Notes under the pieces: generated by a model | The model's database searches: none | Seen by the model: the letters and a program-made list of their open reading frames with translations, nothing else | What the model was told of the DNA's origin: nothing | From: Porticoccaceae bacterium | GTDB lineage: Bacteria > Pseudomonadota > Gammaproteobacteria > Pseudomonadales > Porticoccaceae | Length of the DNA stretch: 7,738 nucleotides | Reading direction: 5' to 3' | NCBI GenBank assembly: GCA_023255165.1 | Contig: JALRJD010000355.1 | Location: 1-7,738 of the forward strand | Shown here: positions 1 through 6,059 of the stretch, one piece after another | Layout: every line of letters begins with the position of its first letter | Numbering within the stretch: position 1 is the first letter of the stretch | Translations under genes and position numbers: made by a program

Positions 1-1182
1 ATCAAACCAGTGGCTGTTGAGCGGATATATGCCGTGCAGCGCCAACCCTTTTGCCAGCACTGAGGTCATCAGGTTAACTCGCCGCGCGATACGCTCAAGC
101 CCGCCGGGGCCGTGGTAGACCGCGTACATGCTGGCAATCACTGCCAACAGAACCTGGGCCGTGCAGATATTGGAAGTCGCTTTCTCGCGGCGAATATGTT
201 GCTCGCGGGTCTGCAGTGCCAGCCGGTAAGCGGGCTCGCCGTTGGCGTCTTGCGAGAGACCGACCAGACGCCCGGGCAGGTTGCGCTTAAAGGCTTCGCG
301 GGTGGCCATGTAAGCGGCGTGCGGGCCGCCAAAGCCGAGTGGCACACCAAAGCGTTGAGTCGAGCCAATCGCCACATCGGCGCCCAGCGAACCCGGTGAT
401 TCAAGCAGCACCAGACTGAGAATATCCGCCGCCATCACCACCAGAGCGCCCTTCCCTTGCAGCTGTTGAATTTGTTTGCGGAAGTTGCGGATCTCGCCAC
501 TGGCGCCCGGGTATTGCAGCAGCGCGCCAAATACCTCTGTGGGCAATTGGTCCACACAGCCAACAATCACTTCAATGCCGACCGGCTCGGCGCGGGTTTT
601 AATAATTTCAATGGTCTGCGGCAGGCAGTCGCTATCGACAAAAAAGCGCAGTGATTTTGACTTTGACATGCGCTGGCAGAGCGACATAGCTTCTGCTGCC
701 GCGGTGCCCTCGTCAAGCATCGAAGCGTTGGCCATTTCCATACCGGTGAGGTCGCTAATCATAGTCTGGAAATTGATCAGCGCTTCGAGTCGGCCCTGGG
801 AAATCTCCGGCTGGTATGGGGTATAGGCGGTGTACCAGGCCGGGTTTTCAAGAATATTGCGCTGCACCACATTGGGCGTGATGCAGTTGTAATAACCCTG
901 CCCGATAAAACTGCGGAAGACTTTGTTTTGCGATGCCATCTGGCGCAGTTCCGCCAGTGCCTGCGCCTCGCTGCAACCATCGACAATATCCAACGGCTGG
1001 GTCATGGCGATAGCTTCAGGCACCACCTGGCTGGTCAGCTGCTGCAGGCTGCTGCACCCCAGGGTGCTGAGCATCTGCTGCTGGTCATCCACTCCGGGGC
1101 CAATATGGCGGGCAATAAACTCTGCGTCATTTTCCAGGTCAGTCAAACTGCGAGTCTTCTGTAGCATGGTTGGGGTTCTCAT
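1..1182 (-). CDS. gcvP: Glycine dehydrogenase (decarboxylating), P-protein of the glycine cleavage system; N-terminal part, cut by window edge
   Basis: Pyridoxal-phosphate enzyme that decarboxylates glycine and passes the aminomethyl group to the lipoyl arm of GcvH in the cytosol. I translated the minus strand from the ATG at 1182 to the window edge: 394 codons with no stop or frameshift, against about 950-960 residues for a full long-form P-protein. Family landmarks seen: AEFIARHIGP near residue 20, GYYN at 96-99, TPYQPEISQGRLEALINFQ at 121-139, NASMLDEGTAAAEAM at 152-166, GFGGPHAAYMA near 284-293, and IRREKATSNICTAQ at 330-343. The PLP-binding lysine lies in the missing C-terminal half. The gene starts 33 bp after the gcvT stop, so the two are probably co-transcribed. 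No clear Shine-Dalgarno precedes the ATG at 1182; an in-frame ATG at 1167 is an alternative. Identity is very secure; the exact start is less so. Confidence 0.97.
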   Translation of the reverse strand, partial: MRTPTMLQKTRSLTDLENDAEFIARHIGPGVDDQQQMLSTLGCSSLQQLTSQVVPEAIAMTQPLDIVDGCSEAQALAELRQMASQNKVFRSFIGQGYYNCITPNVVQRNILENPAWYTAYTPYQPEISQGRLEALINFQTMISDLTGMEMANASMLDEGTAAAEAMSLCQRMSKSKSLRFFVDSDCLPQTIEIIKTRAEPVGIEVIVGCVDQLPTEVFGALLQYPGASGEIRNFRKQIQQLQGKGALVVMAADILSLVLLESPGSLGADVAIGSTQRFGVPLGFGGPHAAYMATREAFKRNLPGRLVGLSQDANGEPAYRLALQTREQHIRREKATSNICTAQVLLAVIASMYAVYHGPGGLERIARRVNLMTSVLAKGLALHGIYPLNSHWFD

Positions 1183-1215
1183 AATGGTTGGCGGCCTGGG
1201 GCCGCTGGATAAATA

Positions 1216-2340
1216 TTAAGCGCCACGCCAGTAGCGCTGCTGAACCAATGGCATTTTGCTTACCGTAATCGGTCGCGGCACACCGCGCACCAGGGCATTC
1301 ACCTTGCAGCCTGGTGCAGCGTATTCAGTGGCCACATAACCCATGGCGATCGGCTTTTGCAGCGTTGGGCCAAAGCCGCCGCTGGTTACCACGCCGATAA
1401 CATTGCCGGCATCATCGACAACTTCTGCACCTTCGCGTACCGGAGCGCGGCCATCGACGACAAAGCCAACCCGCTTTTTATCGACGCCATTGGCGATCTG
1501 ATTGAGGATAATATCGGCACCCAGAAAGCCACCGGCTTTGGCGCCATCGGCTCGGCGCGAGTGGCTAATGCTCCAGGTTAAACCCGCCTCGATGGGTGTG
1601 GTCTGCTGATTTAATTCATGGCCATAAAGACACAGGCCAGCTTCCAGACGCAGCGAATCGCGAGCGCCAAGGCCAATCCAGCTTACATAATCAAAACTCA
1701 ATAATCTGTCCGCCAGCCGCTGGGCATCGGCGGGCGCAACCGAGATTTCAAAACCGTCTTCGCCAGTGTAACCGGAGCGGGTGATATAGCAGTCGATGCC
1801 ATCTATACTGCTGTGACAACCGTGCATAAATAGCAGCTCGGTCGCATTCGGCGCCAGGCTCGCCATCACCTCTTTTGCGCGCAGACCTTGCAGAGCCAGC
1901 AGGCCATGATCGCCGAGATAGCGAATATCCAAATCGCCAAGATGGCTGCGCAGATGGTCGAGATCATCGATTTTGCAGCCCGCGTTAACCACCAGAAAAA
2001 ATTGGTCATCGGCCCAGCGGGTAATAATCAAATCGTCGAGCACACCGCCCTGCCGGTTGGTCAAGGTGGCATAGGTTTGCTGATTAATCGCCAGCGCTTC
2101 CAGATCGACCGGCACCAGTTTTTCCAGCGCCTGGGCCGCCCCCTCGCCAGTGACGATAATCTGCCCCATATGCGACACATCAAACAGGCCGGCCTGATCT
2201 CTGCAGTGCAGGTGCTCTTGCATAATGCCGCCGCTGTATTGCACCGGCATCAGATACCCGGCAAAGGGCACCATTTTGCCGCCCGCCGCAAGGTGGTAAT
2301 CGTAGAAGATGGTTTTCTCGGCCTGGCTATCTGTCGACAT
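1216..2340 (-). CDS. gcvT: Aminomethyltransferase, T-protein of the glycine cleavage system
   Basis: Transfers the methylene group from aminomethylated GcvH to tetrahydrofolate, releasing ammonia and giving 5,10-methylene-THF. The protein has 374 residues from the ATG at 2340, close to the usual 360-375. Landmarks: GLFDVSHMGQ at 51-60, GGVLDDLI at 98-105 (Asp102 matches the conserved catalytic/folate Asp101 of the E. coli enzyme), SGYTGEDGFE at 189-198, GLGARDSLRLEAGLCLYGHE at 223-242, and the C-terminal domain motif VTSGGFGPTL at 318-327. The frame stays open to a TTG at 2355, which would add five residues. I prefer the ATG because the start MSTDSQAEKT leads directly into the family N-terminus, and neither start has a convincing Shine-Dalgarno. 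It is the first gene of the gcvT-gcvP unit and diverges from a LysR regulator. The start codon sits inside one arm of a perfect 13-bp inverted repeat (2334-2346 with 2395-2407). Confidence 0.96.
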   Translation of the reverse strand: MSTDSQAEKTIFYDYHLAAGGKMVPFAGYLMPVQYSGGIMQEHLHCRDQAGLFDVSHMGQIIVTGEGAAQALEKLVPVDLEALAINQQTYATLTNRQGGVLDDLIITRWADDQFFLVVNAGCKIDDLDHLRSHLGDLDIRYLGDHGLLALQGLRAKEVMASLAPNATELLFMHGCHSSIDGIDCYITRSGYTGEDGFEISVAPADAQRLADRLLSFDYVSWIGLGARDSLRLEAGLCLYGHELNQQTTPIEAGLTWSISHSRRADGAKAGGFLGADIILNQIANGVDKKRVGFVVDGRAPVREGAEVVDDAGNVIGVVTSGGFGPTLQKPIAMGYVATEYAAPGCKVNALVRGVPRPITVSKMPLVQQRYWRGA

Positions 2341-2407
2341 AAAATGGGGTGCCAATTAAGTTGTAATAAAAGCGCTAACGCCGATTTGAGCTCGCATTTT
2401 ATGTCGA
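2334..2407 (-). promoter_or_regulatory. Perfect 13-bp inverted repeat bracketing the gcvT leader and covering its start codon
   Basis: TCGACATAAAATG at 2334-2346 (plus strand) is the exact reverse complement of CATTTTATGTCGA at 2395-2407, with 48 bp between them. On the gcvT mRNA the second arm to be made contains the AUG (2340-2338). A hairpin would therefore put the start codon in a 13-bp stem, or 9 bp if transcription starts near 2403 as the promoter suggests. Pairing stops sharply at both ends. The repeat is directly visible; a translational or termination control role is inference. It could instead act at the DNA level as spaced protein-binding half-sites. Confidence 0.5.
2356..2397 (-). 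other. Possible 13-residue upstream ORF in the gcvT leader
   Basis: On the minus strand an ATG at 2397 opens the short frame MRAQIGVSAFITT and stops at TAA (2356-2358), 15 nt before the gcvT ATG. It lies inside the predicted transcript, just downstream of the best promoter, and its ATG is the last three bases of the 5' arm of the 13-bp inverted repeat. There is no good Shine-Dalgarno and no run of glycine or other regulatory codons, so it may be chance. Translation through it would place a ribosome over the region that could pair with the gcvT start. Confidence 0.25.
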
Positions 2408-2409
2408 TG

Positions 2410-2438
2410 TTTATAATTTGTTAAATTAATAGATTCAA
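2410..2438 (-). promoter_or_regulatory. Candidate sigma70 promoter for gcvT-gcvP
   Basis: On the minus strand, TTGAAT (2438-2433; 4 of 6 match to TTGACA) is followed after exactly 17 bp by TATAAA (2415-2410; 5 of 6 match to TATAAT), in very AT-rich DNA. Transcription would start near 2403, giving a leader of about 60 nt before the gcvT ATG. This is the best promoter-like match I found in the divergent region. The opposite-facing LysR promoter is not clear; a weak TTCAAT (2434-2439) and TAAATA (2456-2461) pair with 16-bp spacing is possible. Confidence 0.5.
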
Positions 2439-2455
2439 TGTTAGCATTAACATTG
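2436..2455. promoter_or_regulatory. 8+8 bp dyad, candidate operator of the divergent LysR regulator
   Basis: CAATGTTA (2436-2443), the spacer GCAT, and TAACATTG (2448-2455) form a perfect inverted repeat. It overlaps the -35 box of the candidate gcvT promoter and is centred about 43 bp upstream of the inferred transcription start, where activators that touch RNA polymerase often bind. It also lies about 40 bp before the LysR start codon, fitting the usual arrangement in which a LysR protein controls itself and a divergent target. The site has even spacing, so it does not match the T-N11-A LysR core exactly. Which protein binds it is inferred. Confidence 0.45.
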
Positions 2456-2492
2456 TAAATACCTGTTCAGCAACATTTTGGTGGCAAAAGCG

Positions 2493-3347
2493 ATGAAAAA
2501 TCTTCCAATGGATCTGCTGCGAGCCTTTGTCTCGGTGGCACAACTTGGCAGCATTACCAAGGCCGGCGAACTGCTTGGCCGCTCTCAGCCGGCAATCAGT
2601 TTGCAGATACGCCGACTGGAAGAGTTGGTAAGTGAGGTGTTGTTGGTGCGCAATGGTAAATCTCTTGAGCTCAGCGAGGCCGGCGAAAACCTTTACAGCT
2701 ACGCGGATCAGATTTTAAGCCTCAATGATCTGGCCATCAGCCAACTGTCGAAAAGCACGGTTGAGGGCAAGATTCGCCTCGGCATTCCCAGTGAGTTTGC
2801 CACCGTATTGATGCCCAAGATTGTCAGCCGCTTTGCCAAGGCCTACCCAAATGTCACCCTCGAAGTAAACTGCGAGCTGAGTAAAAGCCTGTTATCCAAA
2901 GCCGGCAAAGCCACCCATGATCTAATCCTGGCTCTGGAAGACAACCCCTCCAGCAGCGACTCCAATCTGGTGCGCACCGATGAACTGGTCTGGGTAGCAA
3001 GCATTGATCAGCAGATGCCAAGGGTGGGGGTGGTACCGTTAATTGCCGCAGCGCAGGGCTGCATCTATCGCAACCGAGCGATCAAGACCCTCGACCAGGT
3101 CAAGCAGCCGTGGCAGATTGTTTATACCATTCCGGATCTCACCGGCATTCAATATGCTATTCAGGAAGGGCTTGGCGTTACCGTGCTGGCCAAGAGCACG
3201 GTACCGGAAAATCTTAAGATATTAGCGCCTTCAGCGCGTTTCCCCGAGCTGGGCGAAGTGGGCATCAGCCTGATTAGTTCGGCGCGAAACAAGAAAAATG
3301 AAGCGGTGCATCTTCTGATAGAGTTTTTAAAAACCAGCCTGGCGTAG
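2493..3347 (+). CDS. LysR-family transcriptional regulator, LrhA/HexA-like
   Basis: Cytosolic DNA-binding regulator of 284 residues. The N-terminal winged helix-turn-helix spans about residues 4-64: DLLRAFVSVAQLGSITKAGE, then the recognition helix SQPAISLQIRRLEE at 31-44. A linker helix leads into the effector-binding domain from about 92 (GKIRLGIPSEF). The pattern PWQIVYTIPDLTGIQYAIQEG near 206-226, followed by LGVTVLAK, resembles the LrhA/HexA/PecT branch rather than GcvA. I chose the ATG at 2493 because GGTGG (2480-2484) lies 8 nt upstream and the start MKNLPMDLLR is typical; TTG at 2478 and ATG at 2508 are alternatives. It is divergent from gcvT, with a perfect dyad between them, so control of gcvT-gcvP is plausible, but the target is inferred. 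Its ligand cannot be read from the sequence. Confidence 0.92.
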   Translation: MKNLPMDLLRAFVSVAQLGSITKAGELLGRSQPAISLQIRRLEELVSEVLLVRNGKSLELSEAGENLYSYADQILSLNDLAISQLSKSTVEGKIRLGIPSEFATVLMPKIVSRFAKAYPNVTLEVNCELSKSLLSKAGKATHDLILALEDNPSSSDSNLVRTDELVWVASIDQQMPRVGVVPLIAAAQGCIYRNRAIKTLDQVKQPWQIVYTIPDLTGIQYAIQEGLGVTVLAKSTVPENLKILAPSARFPELGEVGISLISSARNKKNEAVHLLIEFLKTSLA

Positions 3348-3361
3348 TTGCACAAGAGCCA

Positions 3362-3832
3362 TCATCCTAGCGGCCGCCAAAATTGATAAGGGTAATCCTC
3401 TGGCGCCAGCGCCTCGATCGGCTCAAGGCCACAGTGCTTAAAAAAGCCAATCGCCACCCGCTCCGCTTTGATCAACAAACCATCCAGCGATGCATCCGAC
3501 GCTGCAGCCCTGACGGCTACTTCGCCAATTAACGTTTGACCAATACCCCGGCGCTGAAAACCAGGCGCAATAAACAAACCATGCAACAATTTCGCCCTGC
3601 CCTTTGTGGTGCTGATTTGACGCGTTATATCCCAGGTTGCCACGCCAACGATCTGACCATCCTCCTCCCAGACCAGCGCTTGGTAATAATCCAGATCTTC
3701 GGCATCGTTATAGCAGAGCACCGGAACAATCAGCCGCCTGGCTCGCTCAGGCAGAGGCCAGGCCATTACCGCATCGGTAATCACCCGATTGATCGCAGCA
3801 AGATCACTTTTGTCGGCATTGCGAATAGTCAT
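3362..3832 (-). CDS. GNAT-family N-acetyltransferase
   Basis: A 156-residue cytosolic protein of the Gcn5-related acetyltransferase fold, expected to use acetyl-CoA to acetylate a small molecule or protein. The acetyl-CoA pyrophosphate-binding motif QRRGIG is at 93-98, preceded by the beta-4 strand LLHGLFIAPGF (82-92). The C-terminal part FFKHCGLEPIE (130-140) is the usual motif B region, and VGVATWDI at 62-69 is the typical central strand. The start MTIRNADKSDLAAINRV is characteristic of the family. Length is normal. The substrate is not predictable. The gene converges on the LysR gene with only 14 bp between the stops and no visible terminator hairpin, and it lies 68 bp downstream of the lipoprotein gene on the same strand. 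The sequence before its ATG is the purine-rich edge of a 15-bp tandem repeat, with no strong Shine-Dalgarno. Confidence 0.9.
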   Translation of the reverse strand: MTIRNADKSDLAAINRVITDAVMAWPLPERARRLIVPVLCYNDAEDLDYYQALVWEEDGQIVGVATWDITRQISTTKGRAKLLHGLFIAPGFQRRGIGQTLIGEVAVRAAASDASLDGLLIKAERVAIGFFKHCGLEPIEALAPEDYPYQFWRPLG

Positions 3833-3840
3833 AAATAGCA

Positions 3841-3891
3841 GTTCTTTTACGGATAGCTCTTTTACGGATAGTTCTTTTACGGATAGCTCTT
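3841..3891. repeat. Short tandem repeat, 15-bp unit in an alternating 30-bp pattern
   Basis: Three full copies and one 6-base partial copy: GTTCTTTTACGGATA (3841-3855), GCTCTTTTACGGATA (3856-3870), GTTCTTTTACGGATA (3871-3885) and GCTCTT (3886-3891). Copies differ only at the second base, which alternates T, C, T, C, so the higher-order unit is 30 bp. The array fills most of the 68-bp spacer between the lipoprotein stop and the acetyltransferase start. Read on their strand, each unit carries AAAAGAA or AAAAGAG, a weak Shine-Dalgarno-like stretch, and the last unit lies about 9 nt before the acetyltransferase ATG. Confidence 0.9.
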
Positions 3892-3900
3892 CAAAGCGGC

Positions 3901-5115
3901 CTAGGTCTCGACGGGACAGGCGACAATCGAAAAAGGCTCCGAGTCGGCAAGAAAATTAGCCACCGCGGTTAGCTGATTGGATTCATCACAGAAGTGAACA
4001 TAGTGAAAATAGCCTGCATTGACTGTGTCATTGTTCTCAGCATTACCCGGAGAGTAAAGATTAAACGACAACGAGTCGGCGAGCGTATCGATAAAACTGG
4101 CGCCATGAGCCAGCGCATCGGTCTGATTATAGTCGAGGCTGTCAATCGCTCCGCCACCCAAATCGCAGTCGCTCAATGAAATAGTGGCTTCAAATACCTG
4201 CAGAGCCTCCTTTAACGCTTGGCGCTCATAGTCGGCAAAAATCTCATCCGACTCAAGATTGCCCGACAGCGCACAGCGACTGGCCATATTTTGAAAACCC
4301 AGCGCCGACGGCGCCAGCGCAGTCAAACTGCCATCGGCGGTGACCTCAACCAGAGAGATGCCACTGGCAATATCGGAGTATTCAACATAGATGCCGGGAA
4401 TAATGGTGCCAAAATTAAACACCTCAGTTCCGGGCTGAAATAAAAACACGCCATCGCCCTGCTCAGAAAAGTTGGTCAAAGTAATGCGGCTGCCCTCAAC
4501 CACTGTGCCGGAAACCGCCAACCTGTCGTTGCTCAAGCTGGCATCCGTCACACTTTTTTGCACGCAGGCAAGGTCGGCGCTAAAGCTGTCACCGACAATC
4601 TGCGCCTGACCATTGCACAGTGCATTAATCGCACCCGCTGGCGTGCTGTTGGTTAAACTGACACGGCCATTGCGCGACACCACCAACATCAGATTTTCAT
4701 TGCTGGCCGGTATTTCAAGCGCCCAGTGTCCGGCGATAAATGCATTGCTGGTAAAGGTAAATGAATTTGAGGTTGAGCCACCGGAGCTATCGGAGGCGCT
4801 AATGGTCAGCTCATACACGCCCGGCGTGGTCGCCGCGCCCTGAATCACGCCAGTGGCGGCATCAATCACAAGACCGGAACCACCATCTGTGAGCGTAAAC
4901 GCGAGACCTGTGCTGCTTAACTTGTCGGCGCTGGCGGTCAGAGTCCAGTTAACCTGGTCAGACCAAACTTCAGTGTCGCCCACCAAATTAACTGTGCCGT
5001 AATCCGGAGTGTCGTTTTGATTGCCGTTTTGATTGCCGCTGGATGATGACCCGCCCCCACCACCGCAGGAAGTCAGCAGCAGTGCGGCGATGGCCAATAA
5101 AGTGTGAGATTTCAT
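3901..5115 (-). CDS. Putative outer-membrane lipoprotein with Ig-like domain; function unknown
   Basis: A 404-residue secreted lipoprotein. The signal peptide MKSHTLLAIAALLLTS ends in a lipobox LTSC, with the lipid-modified cysteine at 17. The next residue is glycine, not aspartate, so delivery to the outer membrane is expected. A flexible Gly/Ser/Asn linker follows (18-36), partly encoded by a 12-bp direct repeat at 5014-5037. Residues about 58-116 resemble a putative Ig/cadherin-like (He_PIG type) module, with GLVIDAATGVIQGAATTPGVY at its core. The rest (128-404) appears to hold two related segments and six further cysteines (167, 184, 281, 317, 376, 400) that could form disulfides in the periplasm or at the surface. 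No catalytic motif is recognised. The ATG at 5115 is set by the signal peptide; no clear Shine-Dalgarno precedes it, but a 10-bp palindrome CAACATGTTG lies at 5123-5132. Confidence 0.85.
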   Translation of the reverse strand: MKSHTLLAIAALLLTSCGGGGGSSSSGNQNGNQNDTPDYGTVNLVGDTEVWSDQVNWTLTASADKLSSTGLAFTLTDGGSGLVIDAATGVIQGAATTPGVYELTISASDSSGGSTSNSFTFTSNAFIAGHWALEIPASNENLMLVVSRNGRVSLTNSTPAGAINALCNGQAQIVGDSFSADLACVQKSVTDASLSNDRLAVSGTVVEGSRITLTNFSEQGDGVFLFQPGTEVFNFGTIIPGIYVEYSDIASGISLVEVTADGSLTALAPSALGFQNMASRCALSGNLESDEIFADYERQALKEALQVFEATISLSDCDLGGGAIDSLDYNQTDALAHGASFIDTLADSLSFNLYSPGNAENNDTVNAGYFHYVHFCDESNQLTAVANFLADSEPFSIVACPVET

Positions 5116-5201
5116 AAAAGCGCAACATGTTGGTGAGTGTTAACCGCAATCCATGCTGTCAGTTTTTAATGTTGTAACGGTGTTGTTGTAAAAAAGCAGC
5201 T
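5116..5201. promoter_or_regulatory. Spacer upstream of the lipoprotein gene, with a 10-bp palindrome
   Basis: This 86-bp spacer separates the lipoprotein start from the stop of the upstream small gene. It holds the perfect palindrome CAACATGTTG (5123-5132), 8 bases before the lipoprotein ATG, where a Shine-Dalgarno would normally be. The spacer should carry any promoter specific to the lipoprotein gene. The nearest match is a weak TTACAA and TAAAAA pair with 17-bp spacing on the minus strand. I see no convincing rho-independent terminator. Confidence 0.2.
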
Positions 5202-5546
5202 CTATTTAAAAATGCCATTGGCGCGCAGAAACGCGCCGACATCAAAATCCTGTGCAAATTTGGCACCCAATTCCGTGGCATCAACCCCGCGCTCAAAGGC
5301 ATCTTTAAGCGGCTGGTGATCCATAAAATCGACAATATTTTCATTGCTGCCCTGCAGCTGTAATCTTGAGTTGGCATCGGTGGCCACCGCCTTGAAAGTG
5401 GCATACCAGAGCTCCCATGAAGGCTTGAGAGGCGCCGACTTCTCTGGTGTCTTTGCAACTTTCTGCGCACTTTCAGCAAACTTCTCCACCGGCTTTTCGG
5501 CCAGCTGACTCTTGCGCGACTGTGCTCGCTTTTTAAACAGACTCAT
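5202..5546 (-). CDS. Small charged hypothetical protein
   Basis: A 114-residue protein I do not recognise. It starts MSLFKKRAQSRKSQLAEK. Residues 1-42 are rich in Lys, Ala, Glu and Ser and probably disordered. A more ordered, acidic part follows (44-114) with WELWYATFKAV at 44-54 and DFMDHQPLKDAFERGVDA at 73-90, which looks helical. There is no signal peptide, membrane segment or cysteine, so a cytosolic location is expected. The start at 5546 is preceded by a weak GCGAG about 8 nt upstream. The gene begins 30 bp after the stop of the DUF1145 gene on the same strand, suggesting a two-gene transcript. Codon use and composition resemble the neighbours. A competing overlapping frame (5159-5479) looks Arg/Ser-rich and unlike a protein, so I take it as a shadow. 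Confidence 0.7.
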   Translation of the reverse strand: MSLFKKRAQSRKSQLAEKPVEKFAESAQKVAKTPEKSAPLKPSWELWYATFKAVATDANSRLQLQGSNENIVDFMDHQPLKDAFERGVDATELGAKFAQDFDVGAFLRANGIFK

Positions 5547-5576
5547 GCTTTTAACTCGCTAGTTACCAGTTGTCGC

Positions 5577-5849
5577 TCACTCGTCTCGCAGCAGTGGCTT
5601 CCAATAAAGGATGCCAAACAACATTACCTGGGCAAAATTTATTGGCCCCGCGTGCCCGCGACTCGCCAGTTTGTTGCGCATTGCCACAAACTCAAGCACA
5701 TGCACCACCAGCATCGCCAGGCCAATCCAGTTGACCCACTGACTTGCGCTGGCAGAAATAGATAGTGAACCGGGAACGAGCAAATTAAGCACAAATACCA
5801 GCCAGAAACCCAACAGCATGTACTTGTTAAGCGCGACAAATAATTTCAT
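5577..5849 (-). CDS. DUF1145 family (YhhL-like) small inner-membrane protein
   Basis: A 90-residue hydrophobic protein of unknown function. It has membrane segments at about 11-28 (MLLGFWLVFVLNLLVPGS) and 40-57, then a basic loop (RNKLASRGHAG, 58-68), then a third short hydrophobic stretch, VMLFGILYWKPLL at 75-87. The pattern of an early LNLLVP, a central V(V)HVLEF, and a late LFGILYW matches my memory of DUF1145 proteins, which are common in gammaproteobacteria. Length agrees with the family. The start at 5849 is supported by AAGG about 6 nt upstream. It lies first in an apparent two-gene unit with the 114-residue protein and is divergent from the adenylate cyclase gene. No function is known. 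Confidence 0.8.
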   Translation of the reverse strand: MKLFVALNKYMLLGFWLVFVLNLLVPGSLSISASASQWVNWIGLAMLVVHVLEFVAMRNKLASRGHAGPINFAQVMLFGILYWKPLLRDE

Positions 5850-6059
5850 GGCCTGACCTTTTATTGTTCTATTTATTGTTTTAATTGTTGTTTTAATAAT
5901 TGTTTCTTTTAATTCTTTTTGGTCTCAACGAGCGCCCTGCCAATAGCGCGCAATACTCCAATCAAAACCCGGCAGCAGCCTCGCCACAGATAATCTCAAA
6001 CCTTCTGCGACTATGCAAATGGCAAACGCCAAACAAGCCTTATATTACAGCCCTAAATC
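5850..6059. promoter_or_regulatory. AT-rich divergent spacer between the DUF1145 and cyclase genes
   Basis: This 210-bp spacer must hold promoters for both directions. The half near DUF1145 is very AT-rich and carries ATTGTT four times (5863-5868, 5875-5880, 5884-5889, 5899-5904), which reads AACAAT on the DUF1145 strand. The cyclase side has TATATT at 6041-6046, a fair -10 box with no good -35 box 17 bp before it. No CRP-type TGTGA-N6-TCACA site is visible. The short frames here lack ribosome sites or recognisable products. Confidence 0.35.

Noticed and set aside
112..1164. Several plus-strand frames over the left end
   Set aside because: All are shadows of the continuous 394-codon gcvP frame on the minus strand.
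1888..2424. 178-codon plus-strand frame opposite gcvT
   Set aside because: It is antisense to a clear gcvT, has no recognisable product and is explained by codon bias of the real gene.
2341..2477. Glycine riboswitch upstream of gcvT
   Set aside because: The leader is short (about 60 nt from the likely promoter) and lacks the conserved purine-rich aptamer core and tandem aptamer layout.
3323..3334. GTTTTTAAAAAC palindrome near the LysR stop as a terminator
   Set aside because: It is inside the coding region, has no GC-rich stem and no following T-run.
5159..5479. 106-codon frame overlapping the small hypothetical gene
   Set aside because: It is Arg/Ser/Leu-rich and overlaps a better-looking frame with a sensible start and spacing.
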